64,000 bases of DNA from Shewanella gelidimarina (GCF_023283945.1 NZ_JAKIKW010000008.1:110199-174198); one strand, 5' to 3'. Counted from the first letter of the stretch, positions 47,957-57,384 are shown. Translations and numbers: made by a program. Notes: generated by a model from the letters alone, not told the origin.

Positions 47957-48616
47957 ATGAAGAATAAACAATTTAGATTAACCTCTCGCTCGCTGTTTTG
48001 GCTTAAAGGCTTAATGCACTGTATCGGATTGTTACCTATTATCTATTTGGTGTTATTGGTATTCAATGACAAGGCTGGCGGCGACCCAGTGCAATACATT
48101 ATCCACTACACGGGGGTTGGTGCCCTCAATGCATTGATTGCGACCTTGTTGATATCGCCTATTGCAAGAAAGTTTAAGCAAGGAATGTTATTGCAAACAA
48201 GGCGGCTTGTGGGCCTTTATGTATTTGCCTACGCAAGCCTGCATATATTGGCTTTTTTCAGCCTAGACTTATTGTTTGCGTGGGGACTATTTTTTGAAGA
48301 AGTGCTAAAGCGACCATACATTCTAGTGGGAGCAGCAGCTTATTTACTGCTAGCGGCGCTGGCGTTCACTTCGTTTAAAGCCGTTATGCGAAAAATGGGG
48401 AGACGCTGGCAAAAGCTGCATAATGCCATTTACCTAATCGCGTTACTTATTCCAATACATTTTTATTGGTCGGTAAAATCTGAGATTATTGAACCGATAC
48501 TCTATTTTATAATGGTGGGTTTACTGCTAGGAATAAGATTGAAAGCATCACGTTGGTGGAAACAGTTATCTGTTAAAAGTAAATTCAAAGGCAGAGAAAT
48601 AAATCCTGAATCTTAA
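47957..48616 (+). CDS. msrQ: Heme-binding membrane subunit MsrQ
   Basis: 219 residues with about six membrane helices, ferric-reductase-like (YedZ family). His residues suited to heme binding are in LMHCIGLLP, YASLHILAF, KLHNAIYL and IPIHFYW. It passes electrons from the quinone pool and flavin reductase to MsrP. The frame opens with a TTG at 47954, but GAGAGG is well placed for the ATG at 47957, so I use that. Second gene of msrPQ. Confidence 0.94.
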   Translation: MKNKQFRLTSRSLFWLKGLMHCIGLLPIIYLVLLVFNDKAGGDPVQYIIHYTGVGALNALIATLLISPIARKFKQGMLLQTRRLVGLYVFAYASLHILAFFSLDLLFAWGLFFEEVLKRPYILVGAAAYLLLAALAFTSFKAVMRKMGRRWQKLHNAIYLIALLIPIHFYWSVKSEIIEPILYFIMVGLLLGIRLKASRWWKQLSVKSKFKGREINPES

Positions 48617-48631
48617 TGTTTCAATTGTAAG

Positions 48632-48665
48632 AAGGCTGGGCATTGATAAATGTCTGGCCTTTTTT
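48632..48665 (+). terminator. Intrinsic terminator of msrPQ
   Basis: AAGGC...GCCTT stem with inner pairs CATT/AATG around GATA and two mismatches, followed by TTTTTT. It starts 15 bp after the msrQ stop. The remaining gap to 48959 (about 290 bp) shows nothing further. Confidence 0.75.
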
Positions 48666-48959
48666 ATAGGCATGAATAAGACGTAACGCTATTAATCTGT
48701 TGAAGATACACTGATTTAACTATTGTTCATCGCTGAGCGTGGCGAAATATTATGCCATCGGTTAACACTGGTTTTATTGGGTGTTGACTCTATATAAGGA
48801 TTTTTTTGTAGTGAGATGTCTCGCTGGCGCCCATCCGTAGGCACTTTACGATTGTTTAATGGAGTAATTATTTAACTAATAGCTGAGGCTTGAAATGCAT
48901 ATTGTTGTGCTTCTATAACATCACAATAATTAAGGAATAGAAAATCACGCGGGCTATTC

Positions 48960-49277
48960 TTATGCGCTTTCCTGTTGTCTCATGATTTGAATGACGTCAT
49001 CGTAAGATATATTGAATTGACGAGAAAGATTAATTATTTTTGTTTTATATGTTTGAATGCTTTCTTGTTGAGCAAGTATTTTTTTTTCATTATCGACAAG
49101 TTCACTCACAGCCTCTTGTAAAATAAGTAAACGTCGTAAATTAAAATCAAGCGAATCAATATATTTTAGCATTTGTGGCTTATTACGAGCTTGCTCAAGA
49201 TCGCTGCTGGTTTTTTTATCATAACCGTACTGGTCTAAAGCTGCGATGGCATTTTCTAAATCAAGATTTTCTTTCAT
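48960..49277 (-). CDS. Small helical protein of unknown function
   Basis: 105 residues, not recognised. It is strongly charged and almost wholly helical by eye, with a coiled-coil-like stretch at about residues 45-85 (LRRLLILQEAVSELVDNEKKILAQ). The C-terminus is a compact NISYDDVIQIMRQQ. There is no signal, no membrane segment and no Cys. The shape recalls the N-terminal dimerisation part of H-NS-like proteins, but no DNA-binding motif is present, so I do not assign it. It is divergent from the rraA-like gene across 188 bp. The ribosome binding site is weak. Confidence 0.72.
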   Translation of the reverse strand: MKENLDLENAIAALDQYGYDKKTSSDLEQARNKPQMLKYIDSLDFNLRRLLILQEAVSELVDNEKKILAQQESIQTYKTKIINLSRQFNISYDDVIQIMRQQESA

Positions 49278-49465
49278 AGGAGTCCGAGGTTAACAAGATT
49301 CGCGTCTAAAAGTAGACATTGCTAAAGATTATAGTTTGTAATCTATATCTGTAAAAGGAAAAACGTCATTTTTAGTATAAAAGGACAACTATTTACTTGG
49401 GTTTAGCTTAATGACCTGTCAGTCTAGTTAATATGATTTACCGCTTTTAAAGCAAGGAACCGCTG

Positions 49466-49963
49466 ATGCTAGATCTATTACCTGATTTATTTGATTCATA
49501 TGCTGAACGTTTGTCGCTGCTTCCCCCTATGTTTAAGTCTTTCGGTAAACAAGATTGTTTTTGGGGTGAAGTCGTCACCGTTAAATGCTTTAAAGATAAC
49601 TCATTAGTAAAAGAGGTGTTATCGAAAAATGGTAAAGGTAAGGTGCTTGTTGTTGATGGGCAAGGGGTAACCGACAGTGCGCTACTAGGCGATATGATCG
49701 CAAAAAATGCCGAACTGAATGATTGGCAAGGTATTGTGATTTTTGGCTGTGTTCGAGATGTGGCTGCGCTTAAGACCATGGATATTGGCATACAAGCCAT
49801 TGGGGTTAACCCTGTAAAAACAGTTAAGAAAGGGCTTGGGGAGATTAATATCGCGGTAGAAATATACGGTGTCATTATTTCTCCACATTCATTTGTATAT
49901 GCTGATCTCAACGGGATCGCAATATCTCATCAAGCTTTAGATTTATCCGTGCTAAATTTATAG
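49466..49963 (+). CDS. RraA-family protein with intact D-x20-R-D motif
   Basis: 165 residues, about 40% like E. coli RraA by eye (VTVKCFKDN, GKVLVVDGQG, MDIGIQA). E. coli RraA binds and inhibits RNase E. Here, however, Asp76, Arg97 and Asp98 form the D-x20-R-D motif of the metal-dependent HMG/CHA aldolase and oxaloacetate decarboxylase members, and E. coli RraA has lost it. So the protein may be an enzyme, an RNase E regulator, or both. It stands 32 bp before the AsmA-family gene on the same strand. Cytoplasmic, no signal. Confidence 0.85.
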   Translation: MLDLLPDLFDSYAERLSLLPPMFKSFGKQDCFWGEVVTVKCFKDNSLVKEVLSKNGKGKVLVVDGQGVTDSALLGDMIAKNAELNDWQGIVIFGCVRDVAALKTMDIGIQAIGVNPVKTVKKGLGEINIAVEIYGVIISPHSFVYADLNGIAISHQALDLSVLNL

Positions 49964-49995
49964 TAATCGCTTTTTTTATTCAGATGGAATCTGTC

Positions 49996-51813
49996 ATGAA
50001 ATTTTTAAAATGGTTTTTTGTAGCAATCTTAGGTTTAGTTGCAGCGTTGGTGTTATATATCACCTTAATTTTTGACCCAAATGATTTTAAACCTCAAATT
50101 GTCGATGTGGTTAAAGATAAAACCGGTCGTAATTTGGCAATAAGCAGTGATCTATCGTGGACCTTCTTTCCTAGTTTAGGGATCAAGCTTGGGGGGATCA
50201 CACTTTCAAATCCAGAAGGGTTTGAAAATGCAGCCATGGTTTCAATCAATGAAGTCGTCGCGGAAGTGGCCTTAATGCCTTTGCTAAAGAAAGAGGTAGA
50301 GATCTCCCAGCTAAACTTAGATGGATTGACATTGGCGTTAGAAACTCAAAAAGACGGTAGAACCAGTTTTGATGGGCTTACTGGGCAGGCTAGCGATAAC
50401 GCTCAACCACAGACCAGTGACGGTGCGGCATCAAATGCAACGTTATCAAAATTAGATATTGGCGGTATTTCAATCACCAATACCAAAATCAGTAATTTTG
50501 ACCATCAAACAAACACGACACAAGTATTGTCACTCAAGTCATTAACGCTAGGGCGTTTTCAGCTAGATAAGTTTGCGACATTGCAATATGAGTTATCCGC
50601 GTCATTACCCGATCTTAATCTAGACAGCAGTGGTGAAGGTCAAATTAGAGTGTCCCAAGATCTACAACATGTGACGATTAACGACTTTGTGGTGACAAAT
50701 CTTATCACTGGTAACAGTATTCCAAACGGTTCTTTAAAAGCTGACGTCAATACGTCGCTTGAAATGGCGCTAGATAAGCAAACAATGAGCTTAGTGTTAG
50801 CCAGTTTCAGTGCCGCTGATATTAATGCATCAGGTAAAGTCGATATTGCCTATGGCGCTAAAGTCCCCACTGTAGTCGCCAAACTTGATATTGGAGATAT
50901 TGATATCGATCGATTATTGCCAAAACAAGAGGAGGGCGCTGCAACTCAAAAACAAACCAGTTCATCAAATGCGGCTGCAGTTGAACCGGATTTAACGGCA
51001 ATGAAAACGGTTAACTTAGATATCAACGTTAATGTTAAATCAGTAAAAGTAGCCAATTTAAAAACTCAAAACTGGGTATTTAAAATGGTCATGAAGCAAG
51101 GTGTTGCTAATATCAACCAGTTATCAGCCGATTTATATGGCGGGACGATAAAGGCGTCGGCAAAACTCGATGGCCGAAATAAAGTGGCACAGTACCAGTT
51201 TGACAAGCGCTTGAGTGGCGTCGATATTCGTGCATTATTAGTGGATGCAGCTGAAGTCGATATGCTCGATGGTACGGCTAACTTCAATGTTGTAGGCAAG
51301 GGTAGGAGTTTACTCCCTGATAATTTGAAAAAGAACTTACTGGCCAATGGCAAATTTGAAATTGCCGATGGCGCTATTCATGGTGTCAATATTCCACAAA
51401 TGATCCGCGATGCAAAAGCCAAACTTGGCGGTGATATGTCACCAAGTGACTCAACAGAACAAAAGACAGACTTTACCAGTATGACGGGGTCTTTTAAGGT
51501 CGCCAATGGGGTTGTTTCAAATCCTGACCTTCATATGGCGTCCCCACTCATACGTCTTACGGGAGCGGGGACCGCGAATGTCATCAATGAGGCTTTAGAT
51601 TACAGACTGACCACGTCGGTCGTTGGCTCGCTGGAAGGGCAAGGAGGCAATGAACGCGATGCGCTATACGGTGTTGAGATCCCATTTGCAATAAGCGGCA
51701 CAATGTCAGAACCTAAATTTTCGTTAGATACTAAAGCCTTGTTTGATTCACAGCTAAAAGATGAAACCAATAAGCTGAAAGACAGCTTATTTAAAAAATT
51801 CGGAGGATTTTGA
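49996..51813 (+). CDS. AsmA-family envelope protein
   Basis: 605 residues. One N-terminal membrane helix (residues 2-24) is followed by a long periplasmic beta-rich chain of the AsmA type, with the early DPNDFKPQIVDVVKDKTGR segment typical of the family and the AsmA C-terminal domain at about residues 400-570. AsmA-like proteins bridge the periplasm and are linked to lipid transport. An ATG at 49984 also opens the frame but lacks a binding site; GGA sits before the ATG at 49996. Its TGA overlaps the next ATG by one base. Confidence 0.9.
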   Translation: MKFLKWFFVAILGLVAALVLYITLIFDPNDFKPQIVDVVKDKTGRNLAISSDLSWTFFPSLGIKLGGITLSNPEGFENAAMVSINEVVAEVALMPLLKKEVEISQLNLDGLTLALETQKDGRTSFDGLTGQASDNAQPQTSDGAASNATLSKLDIGGISITNTKISNFDHQTNTTQVLSLKSLTLGRFQLDKFATLQYELSASLPDLNLDSSGEGQIRVSQDLQHVTINDFVVTNLITGNSIPNGSLKADVNTSLEMALDKQTMSLVLASFSAADINASGKVDIAYGAKVPTVVAKLDIGDIDIDRLLPKQEEGAATQKQTSSSNAAAVEPDLTAMKTVNLDINVNVKSVKVANLKTQNWVFKMVMKQGVANINQLSADLYGGTIKASAKLDGRNKVAQYQFDKRLSGVDIRALLVDAAEVDMLDGTANFNVVGKGRSLLPDNLKKNLLANGKFEIADGAIHGVNIPQMIRDAKAKLGGDMSPSDSTEQKTDFTSMTGSFKVANGVVSNPDLHMASPLIRLTGAGTANVINEALDYRLTTSVVGSLEGQGGNERDALYGVEIPFAISGTMSEPKFSLDTKALFDSQLKDETNKLKDSLFKKFGGF

Positions 51814-52361
51814 TGTTATATAAAGCAGGATTAGGTTTAGTGGTATTAAGTGCTTTGGGCTGCTCGCAGGGCGCGACGAGTCAAAGTTCGATAGAGGTTG
51901 CTGAGATGACAAAAGCAGAGAGTAATGCCAAGGTGTCGCCAGCGATTATTACTCCAATAGCTAAGAGTGATGATATGAAGGCTAAGCTTATCGCCAAAAG
52001 CTTGTTTGATGGCAAGTTGATGGTAGATCGCGTTGCAGGTAGTGCAATGAAAGTAACGTTGCAATACACCAATAATCAATCACATGGTGTGCCACTGATG
52101 TTTCGTTCAGGAATGACAGCTGACCTATGGCTGTTTAATTCAGCAGGCAAAAAAGTATGGGCTTGGTCTAATGAGATGATGTTTACTCAAGCGTTACGTG
52201 AAACGGTGATGGCAGCGGGTAAAACGCAAAACGTAAAATTTAACATTGCTGCTGATGTGGCATCCGCTATAGAAAAGGGTTATTACTTACAGGCAATATT
52301 TTCAGGGCAAGCAACTGAATCTACAACCCCAGCAATGGCACCGGTACTGTATAAGTTTTAA
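51813..52361 (+). CDS. Lipoprotein with BsuPI-like domain
   Basis: 182 residues. The lipoprotein signal LYKAGLGLVVLSALGC has Cys at about residue 18. A Ser/Ala-rich spacer follows, and from about residue 70 there is a beta-sandwich of the BsuPI (intracellular proteinase inhibitor) type (VTLQYTNNQSHGVPLMFRSGMTADLWLF, given here only by position 74-101). The real protease target, if any, is unknown. GGAGG precedes the ATG, which overlaps the AsmA stop as TGATG, so the two are coupled and both face the periplasm. Confidence 0.85.
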   Translation: MLYKAGLGLVVLSALGCSQGATSQSSIEVAEMTKAESNAKVSPAIITPIAKSDDMKAKLIAKSLFDGKLMVDRVAGSAMKVTLQYTNNQSHGVPLMFRSGMTADLWLFNSAGKKVWAWSNEMMFTQALRETVMAAGKTQNVKFNIAADVASAIEKGYYLQAIFSGQATESTTPAMAPVLYKF

Positions 52362-52405
52362 CGTAAGTAAAGTTAAGAGGGGCGATTGAATTATTTGCCC
52401 TGAAT

Positions 52406-52442
52406 AAAAATGCCGATACGCTTTGCTTATCGGCATTTTTGT
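52406..52442 (+). terminator. Intrinsic terminator after the AsmA/BsuPI pair
   Basis: AAATGCCGATA (52408-52418) pairs with TATCGGCATTT (52428-52438), followed by TT. A-run and T-run flank it. Confidence 0.85.
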
Positions 52443-52699
52443 TTTAGCACCATGACACACCTTAGTGGCTATCGCATTCGTTTTATAACGTCAGCAAACG
52501 CAGTGTTTATTGAATGCAGTTCACCAACATTCTCACCCGAACGACACTTGAAGACTGTTTTTAAATCGTGTTTTTAAATTGCGGTGTTAAGTCGAGGTAT
52601 AACTAGCCTTCATCATTCACAGCTTATAAGCTGCCGCTATAGGTTTAGCACAGCAAAAAAGTGCACGATTAAGGTCTGGTAGGTAGCACCTACAGGTAT
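52443..52699. other. Gene-free spacer
   Basis: About 260 bp between the two terminators, part of a 420-bp gap. I see no open frame, promoter or repeat worth naming. Confidence 0.5.
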
Positions 52700-52731
52700 A
52701 AAAAAATCCGACCTCTGATAGAGCTCGGATT
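52700..52731 (-). terminator. Intrinsic terminator of sodB
   Basis: On the minus strand ATCCGAGCTC/GAGGTCGGAT form a stem with one mismatch and a short loop, followed by TTTTTT (the A-run at 52700-52705). It ends sodB 51 bp after its stop. Confidence 0.8.
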
Positions 52732-52781
52732 TTGTATTTAAGTTCATTTTCAACAAGGACTACGTTGAAATAGACTTGCTA

Positions 52782-53366
52782 TTAACCAGCGAAGTTTGCG
52801 TTAACAAATTCCCAGTTAATTAGCTGCCAGAAGTGAGCCATGTAATCAGGGCGAACATTGCGGTAATCGATATAGTAAGCATGTTCCCAAACATCAACAG
52901 TCATGATTGGCGTTACAGTTCCATCAGTCAGTGGAGTCGCTGCATTGCTCGTATTAACGATTGCAACAGTACCATCAGCTTTCTTCACTAACCAAGTCCA
53001 AGCGCTACCGAAGTTGTTAACTGCAGAATCTGTAAACTGTGCTTTAAATGCTTCAAAAGAACCAAAAGCTGCAACAATAGCGTCAGCTACTGGTCCAGTT
53101 GCTTCTCCGCCACCATTTGGTGAGAGGCAGTTCCAGTAAAAAGTGTGATTCCAGATTTGAGCTGCGTTGTTGAAGATACCACCAGTAGAGGTCTTGATGA
53201 TCTCTTCTAGGCTCTTCTGTTCAAGGTCAGTTCCTTCAACTAGGCCGTTAAGCTTTACAACGTAAGTGTTGTGATGCTTACCGTAATGATAGTTGATTGT
53301 TTCTTCTGAGATATGCGGCTCAAGTGCGTTTTTTGCGTAAGGTAATGCTGGTAATTCGAAAGCCAT
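52782..53366 (-). CDS. sodB: Iron superoxide dismutase
   Basis: 194 residues. Metal ligands are H27, H74, D158 and H162 (DVWEHAYYID). Gln70 in NNAAQIWNH is the hydrogen-bonding glutamine position that marks iron-type enzymes. There is no signal peptide, so it is cytoplasmic. It converts superoxide to hydrogen peroxide and oxygen. It is divergent from grxD, which is also a close neighbour of sodB in E. coli. In relatives sodB is controlled by iron (Fur/RyhB), but no site was confirmed here. Confidence 0.98.
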   Translation of the reverse strand: MAFELPALPYAKNALEPHISEETINYHYGKHHNTYVVKLNGLVEGTDLEQKSLEEIIKTSTGGIFNNAAQIWNHTFYWNCLSPNGGGEATGPVADAIVAAFGSFEAFKAQFTDSAVNNFGSAWTWLVKKADGTVAIVNTSNAATPLTDGTVTPIMTVDVWEHAYYIDYRNVRPDYMAHFWQLINWEFVNANFAG

Positions 53367-53591
53367 TAGTTTTCTCCGTTAACTCTAGATTGTTGTTTTA
53401 TGCGTTCTTGCTCACTGCGAGACATTTTACCTAATAAACTTGTGAAGTGTATCATTGTTTATTCGAATTGGTCGATTACCTCAATCGATTATATCTATTA
53501 GCAATTGTCCTTACTAAAAGTAGGTTTTTGTTCTGTACTATACTGGCGTACAATAGCTAAATTGCAATGTTGTATAACTCAGGAAATAAAA

Positions 53592-53939
53592 ATGGAAACA
53601 GTTGAGAAAATCAAGCAGCAAATAGCTGAGAATCCAATTATCGTTTACATGAAAGGCTCACCAAAGTTACCGAGCTGTGGTTTTTCTTCTCAAGTCGCGC
53701 AGATCATGATTAATTGTGAAGCGCAATTTGCATTCGTTGATATTCTTCTGCACCCAGATATTCGTAGCGAACTGCCTAAATACGCTAACTGGCCGACTTT
53801 CCCACAATTGTGGATTGAAGGCGAGCTGATCGGTGGGTGCGATATCCTTACTGAAATGTTCCAAAAGGGTGAGTTACAGACCCTTATCAAGGAAACGGCT
53901 GCAAAACATAAAACGGAAGATGAGCAAGCGAGTAGCTAA
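53592..53939 (+). CDS. grxD: Monothiol glutaredoxin 4
   Basis: 115 residues. The CGFS active site is at 29-32, and WPTFPQLWIEGELIGGCDI carries the glutathione-binding residues. CGFS glutaredoxins bind a [2Fe-2S] cluster between two subunits and work in iron-sulfur delivery. The frame is open from 53505, but AGGAAATAAAA precedes the ATG at 53592, and this start gives the normal family length. A TACAAT hexamer at 53549-53554 may be the -10 box. Confidence 0.97.
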   Translation: METVEKIKQQIAENPIIVYMKGSPKLPSCGFSSQVAQIMINCEAQFAFVDILLHPDIRSELPKYANWPTFPQLWIEGELIGGCDILTEMFQKGELQTLIKETAAKHKTEDEQASS

Positions 53940-53956
53940 TCTTCAGTTTGTTAAAG

Positions 53957-53993
53957 AAAAGCCCTGAATATTTTAGATATTCAGGGCTTTTTT
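53957..53993. terminator. Bidirectional terminator between grxD and uraA
   Basis: AAAAGCCCTGAATAT / ATATTCAGGGCTTTTTT around a TTTAG loop. It serves both converging genes. Confidence 0.9.
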
Positions 53994-54030
53994 ATTGATG
54001 GGGTCTTATGAAGAATGCAAACTCAGTGAC

Positions 54031-55284
54031 CTAAATCTGATCAATGTCTTCACTGATGATTTTGCTATGCGCTGCTGCATTATCTGGAAGCACAAGATTC
54101 ATTAATATCGCTACGATACCGCATAAACTGATCCCGGTAAGGCTAAATGAACCGATACCAAAGGCCATCCCCCCAATACCAAAAACCAAGGTCACACCCA
54201 CGATACTTAAGTTACGCGGTTCATTCATATCAACATTATTTTTGATTAAGGAATTAAGCCCTACTGCTGCGATTGAGCCGAATAGTAAGCACATAATACC
54301 GCCCATCACTGGGACGGGGATAGTTTGCATCAACGCGCCCAATTTACCGACAAAGGCCAGAGTAATGGCGGTAATGGCAGTCCATGTCATGATCACGGGA
54401 TTAAAGGCTTTCGTCAGGGTTACAGCGCCAGTCACTTCAGAATAAGTGGTGTTTGGTGGACCACCGAATGCAGAAGAGGCTATGGTCGCAAAGCCATCAC
54501 CCGCGAGTGTTCTGTGTAAGCCTGGTTTCTTGATGAAATCTTTTCCTGTGACGTTGGATATCGCTAGAATATCACCAATGTGCTCTACCGCGGGTGCTAT
54601 CGCTACAGGGATCATAAAGAGGATGGCATGCCAGTTAAATTCTGGAGCCACAAAGTTAGGCATGGCAATCCAGCTTGCGTTGGTCACGGCTGAGAAATCT
54701 ACGATACCAAATGCCAAGCTTAAGCCATAGCCAACAGAGATACCTGCCAAAATGGGCATTAACTTCAACATGCCTTTAGCAAATATTGCCACCGCGATGG
54801 TAGTAAACAATGAGGCCAAAGAGATGATTAATGCCGTATTTTGTTCTATTAATACTAAGCTTCCATCGCCTGTTTTACCGATGGCCATATTGACCGCAAC
54901 AGGCGCTAAGCCCAATCCGATAACGATAATAACCGGACCAACAACGACTGGAGGTAATAAGCGTTTAATAAAGCCTGGGCCGCGAACTTTGACAACGGTG
55001 GCTAATAACACATACACCATGCCGGCGGCCATCAGTCCACCCATGGTTGACGGGATCCCCCATGTTTGCACGCCATACATAATGGGTGCAATAAAGGCGA
55101 AAGAAGATGCTAAGAAGATCGGGATTTGACGCTTGGTGATTAATTGAAAGATTAAGGTGCCGATCCCCGCAGTAAATAATGCAACATTGGTATCTAAGCC
55201 TGTCAATAAAGGCATCAATACTAGCGCACCAAAGGCGACAAACAACATTTGTGCCCCCTGCAAAGGCTGTGTAAGGTTTTTCAT
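54031..55284 (-). CDS. uraA: Uracil permease UraA
   Basis: 417 residues, nucleobase-ascorbate transporter family, with about 14 membrane segments. The family motif region AVEHIGDILAISNVTGKDF and the later FGGPPNTTYSE are intact. It imports uracil with a proton. In E. coli uraA follows upp; here no upp is adjacent, and the next gene upstream is the divergent DUF2066 gene. Length and ends are normal. Confidence 0.95.
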   Translation of the reverse strand: MKNLTQPLQGAQMLFVAFGALVLMPLLTGLDTNVALFTAGIGTLIFQLITKRQIPIFLASSFAFIAPIMYGVQTWGIPSTMGGLMAAGMVYVLLATVVKVRGPGFIKRLLPPVVVGPVIIVIGLGLAPVAVNMAIGKTGDGSLVLIEQNTALIISLASLFTTIAVAIFAKGMLKLMPILAGISVGYGLSLAFGIVDFSAVTNASWIAMPNFVAPEFNWHAILFMIPVAIAPAVEHIGDILAISNVTGKDFIKKPGLHRTLAGDGFATIASSAFGGPPNTTYSEVTGAVTLTKAFNPVIMTWTAITAITLAFVGKLGALMQTIPVPVMGGIMCLLFGSIAAVGLNSLIKNNVDMNEPRNLSIVGVTLVFGIGGMAFGIGSFSLTGISLCGIVAILMNLVLPDNAAAHSKIISEDIDQI

Positions 55285-55459
55285 TATTATTCTCTGATTT
55301 TAAATAAACTTATCAATCATATCTTTATGCAGCAAAATATAAAGCGATTTAGCTCAAACTACACTGATCTTATTACATTAATGCCTTGTTGATAAAAATT
55401 CCTAATCTCAGCGACTGTGGTACAATATTGAATAATCGTGTCGTTTTTGAAGCCTAAGT

Positions 55460-56572
55460 ATGCTGAGATCTATTTGTCGTTACTTGATGATATTTGCGCT
55501 ATTCGCGAGTATTCCTTCCCTTGTTACCGCCGCCGAAGTGAGTAAGCTTGATGAAAGCCTCGTGGCTGTTGAATCAAGAGCCAATAACTTGAGAAGCCAA
55601 GCGATTAAACAGGCTTTCAAGGAAGTTGTGCTTAAAAATACAGGTACCCAGAGTGCTTTATCTCATCCGGATGTCGTTAAGCAGTTAGCCAGTGCGAGTT
55701 CACTGATGACCCAGTATGGCTATCAAGAGTTAGACGGTGAGTTATTCATCCAAGTTAACTTCGACCATAAACGTTTGATTCGTCTATTACGCCAAGCAGG
55801 TTTGCCTGTTTGGGGAAGACAACGTCCATCAACCTTAGTGTGGCTTGTTGAAGAAGTTGAAGCTGATAAAAGTATTTTAAGTGATGCCTCTTTGTCGGCG
55901 ACACGAAATGCGTTCAATAAGCAGTCGGCTAATCGCGGTGTGCCTTTAGTGTTTCCTTTAATGGATTTAGATGATGCTATGCAGGTGGGTGTCAACGATA
56001 TTCGTGGTCAGTTTACTGATAATGTCGCCAACGCGTCATTGAGGTATCAATCAAACTATTTCATTATGGCGACCATAGAACCGCAAGGGGCTGTATTACG
56101 TTACCAAATGGCACTTTATCCAAGAGAGCGTGCTGATGACGCGAGTCAACTCACCCCCTTAATCAGTGCTAATGGTGAAGTATCGACGGTAGAACAGGCT
56201 GTAACGGCGATAACAGCAGCGGCGAGTGAGTATTACGTAGGTCAATATGCGATAGCAGACTCAGGTGAAAAGTTGACTGCTAAAGTTGCGTTTACCGATG
56301 TCAGTCAAATGAAACAATTGGTTGAAATAGAAAAATACCTCAATCAGTTAAGCGCCATCAAAACAGTAAGCGTTGCGCGTATTGAAGGCATGACCGTTGA
56401 GTTTAACGTCGCACTATTTGGTAATGAAGATGACCTACACCGCCTGATGAAGCTAGATCCGCGAATTGAAGTCATCAGCAGTATTACTGCTGATGAAGTG
56501 GAATATGCAGGCTTTGAAACAATGACTAACGTCGAGAAACAGACACAGATCTACTATTGGAAAGGTCAATAG
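55460..56572 (+). CDS. DUF2066-family exported protein
   Basis: 370 residues with a cleavable signal (about residue 24, VTAA|E). The first half (about residues 25-110) carries the family's QAFKEVVLKNTG and LFIQVNFD segments, and a second domain covers about residues 110-360. The function is unknown; the family often sits beside hda or purM in marine gammaproteobacteria, and here hda follows by 71 bp. Periplasmic by prediction. TACAAT at 55421-55426 is a possible -10 box. Confidence 0.88.
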   Translation: MLRSICRYLMIFALFASIPSLVTAAEVSKLDESLVAVESRANNLRSQAIKQAFKEVVLKNTGTQSALSHPDVVKQLASASSLMTQYGYQELDGELFIQVNFDHKRLIRLLRQAGLPVWGRQRPSTLVWLVEEVEADKSILSDASLSATRNAFNKQSANRGVPLVFPLMDLDDAMQVGVNDIRGQFTDNVANASLRYQSNYFIMATIEPQGAVLRYQMALYPRERADDASQLTPLISANGEVSTVEQAVTAITAAASEYYVGQYAIADSGEKLTAKVAFTDVSQMKQLVEIEKYLNQLSAIKTVSVARIEGMTVEFNVALFGNEDDLHRLMKLDPRIEVISSITADEVEYAGFETMTNVEKQTQIYYWKGQ

Positions 56573-56643
56573 CTCCCAATTAGGAGGTGCACATGGTAGC
56601 ATGTGCACCTAAACTGAATACTGCGTTGTCGAGATACTCCTGA

Positions 56644-57354
56644 GTGAAATCAAACTCACCGTTACAATTATCATTACCCGTTCATCTACCAGACGATGAA
56701 ACCTTTAACAGTTATTATCCTGCAGCTGGAAATGATCAACTCATACAGAGTTTGCAAGCCTGTGCCGAAGGCTTAGCTGAAGGTGCTGTTTTTCTCTGGG
56801 GCCCAGAGAAGTCTGGTCGCACTCATTTAATGCATGCAGCGTGTGCCCATGCTAACGAGCTCGGACGCAGTAGTTTTTATATCCCATTAGGGATCCATGC
56901 CAGTATCTCTCCTGCATTGTTAGAAGGTTTGGAAAAGATTGATTTAGTCTGTATTGATGATGTCAATGCGATCGCAGGTCATCCCGTTTGGGAAGAAGCT
57001 ATTTTCGATCTTTACAATCGAATATCTGAACAAAAAACCTGTTCATTGATATTAAGTGCCAGTGTTTCACCGGGAGATACCGGCTTTTCGTTACCCGATC
57101 TCATCTCACGTATGCAGTGGGGTCTTAATTACCAACTACAGCCTATGGCTGATGATGAAAAGCTAGCAGCGCTGCAGCGTCGCGCCGCGATGCGCGGATT
57201 ACAGCTGACTGACGATGTCGGTCGTTTTTTGCTGAATCGATTAGCCAGAGACTTAAGAACCTTGTTTGATGTGTTAGACCGTCTAGATAAAGCATCATTG
57301 GTTCACCAACGTAAACTGACCATTCCTTTTATAAAAGAGATGTTACGTCTTTAA
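56644..57354 (+). CDS. hda: DnaA regulatory inactivator Hda
   Basis: 236 residues, starting from GTG. The clamp-binding motif QLSLP is at residues 8-12, and the AAA+ P-loop GPEKSGRT is at 53-60. Hda with the sliding clamp stimulates ATP hydrolysis on DnaA and so limits re-initiation. The length matches E. coli Hda (233). The ribosome binding site is weak, which is usual for this low-abundance protein. Downstream, the hda-yfgD-bepA-perM neighbourhood of E. coli is recognisable but interrupted by a pseudogene and a DUF2069 gene. Confidence 0.94.
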   Translation: MKSNSPLQLSLPVHLPDDETFNSYYPAAGNDQLIQSLQACAEGLAEGAVFLWGPEKSGRTHLMHAACAHANELGRSSFYIPLGIHASISPALLEGLEKIDLVCIDDVNAIAGHPVWEEAIFDLYNRISEQKTCSLILSASVSPGDTGFSLPDLISRMQWGLNYQLQPMADDEKLAALQRRAAMRGLQLTDDVGRFLLNRLARDLRTLFDVLDRLDKASLVHQRKLTIPFIKEMLRL

Positions 57355-57384
57355 TCGTTGTCATTGAGTCAAAATATTAAAGAT

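Noticed and set aside
49447..49911. Antisense frame across the RraA-like gene
   Set aside because: Wholly antisense to a clear family member; codon shadow.
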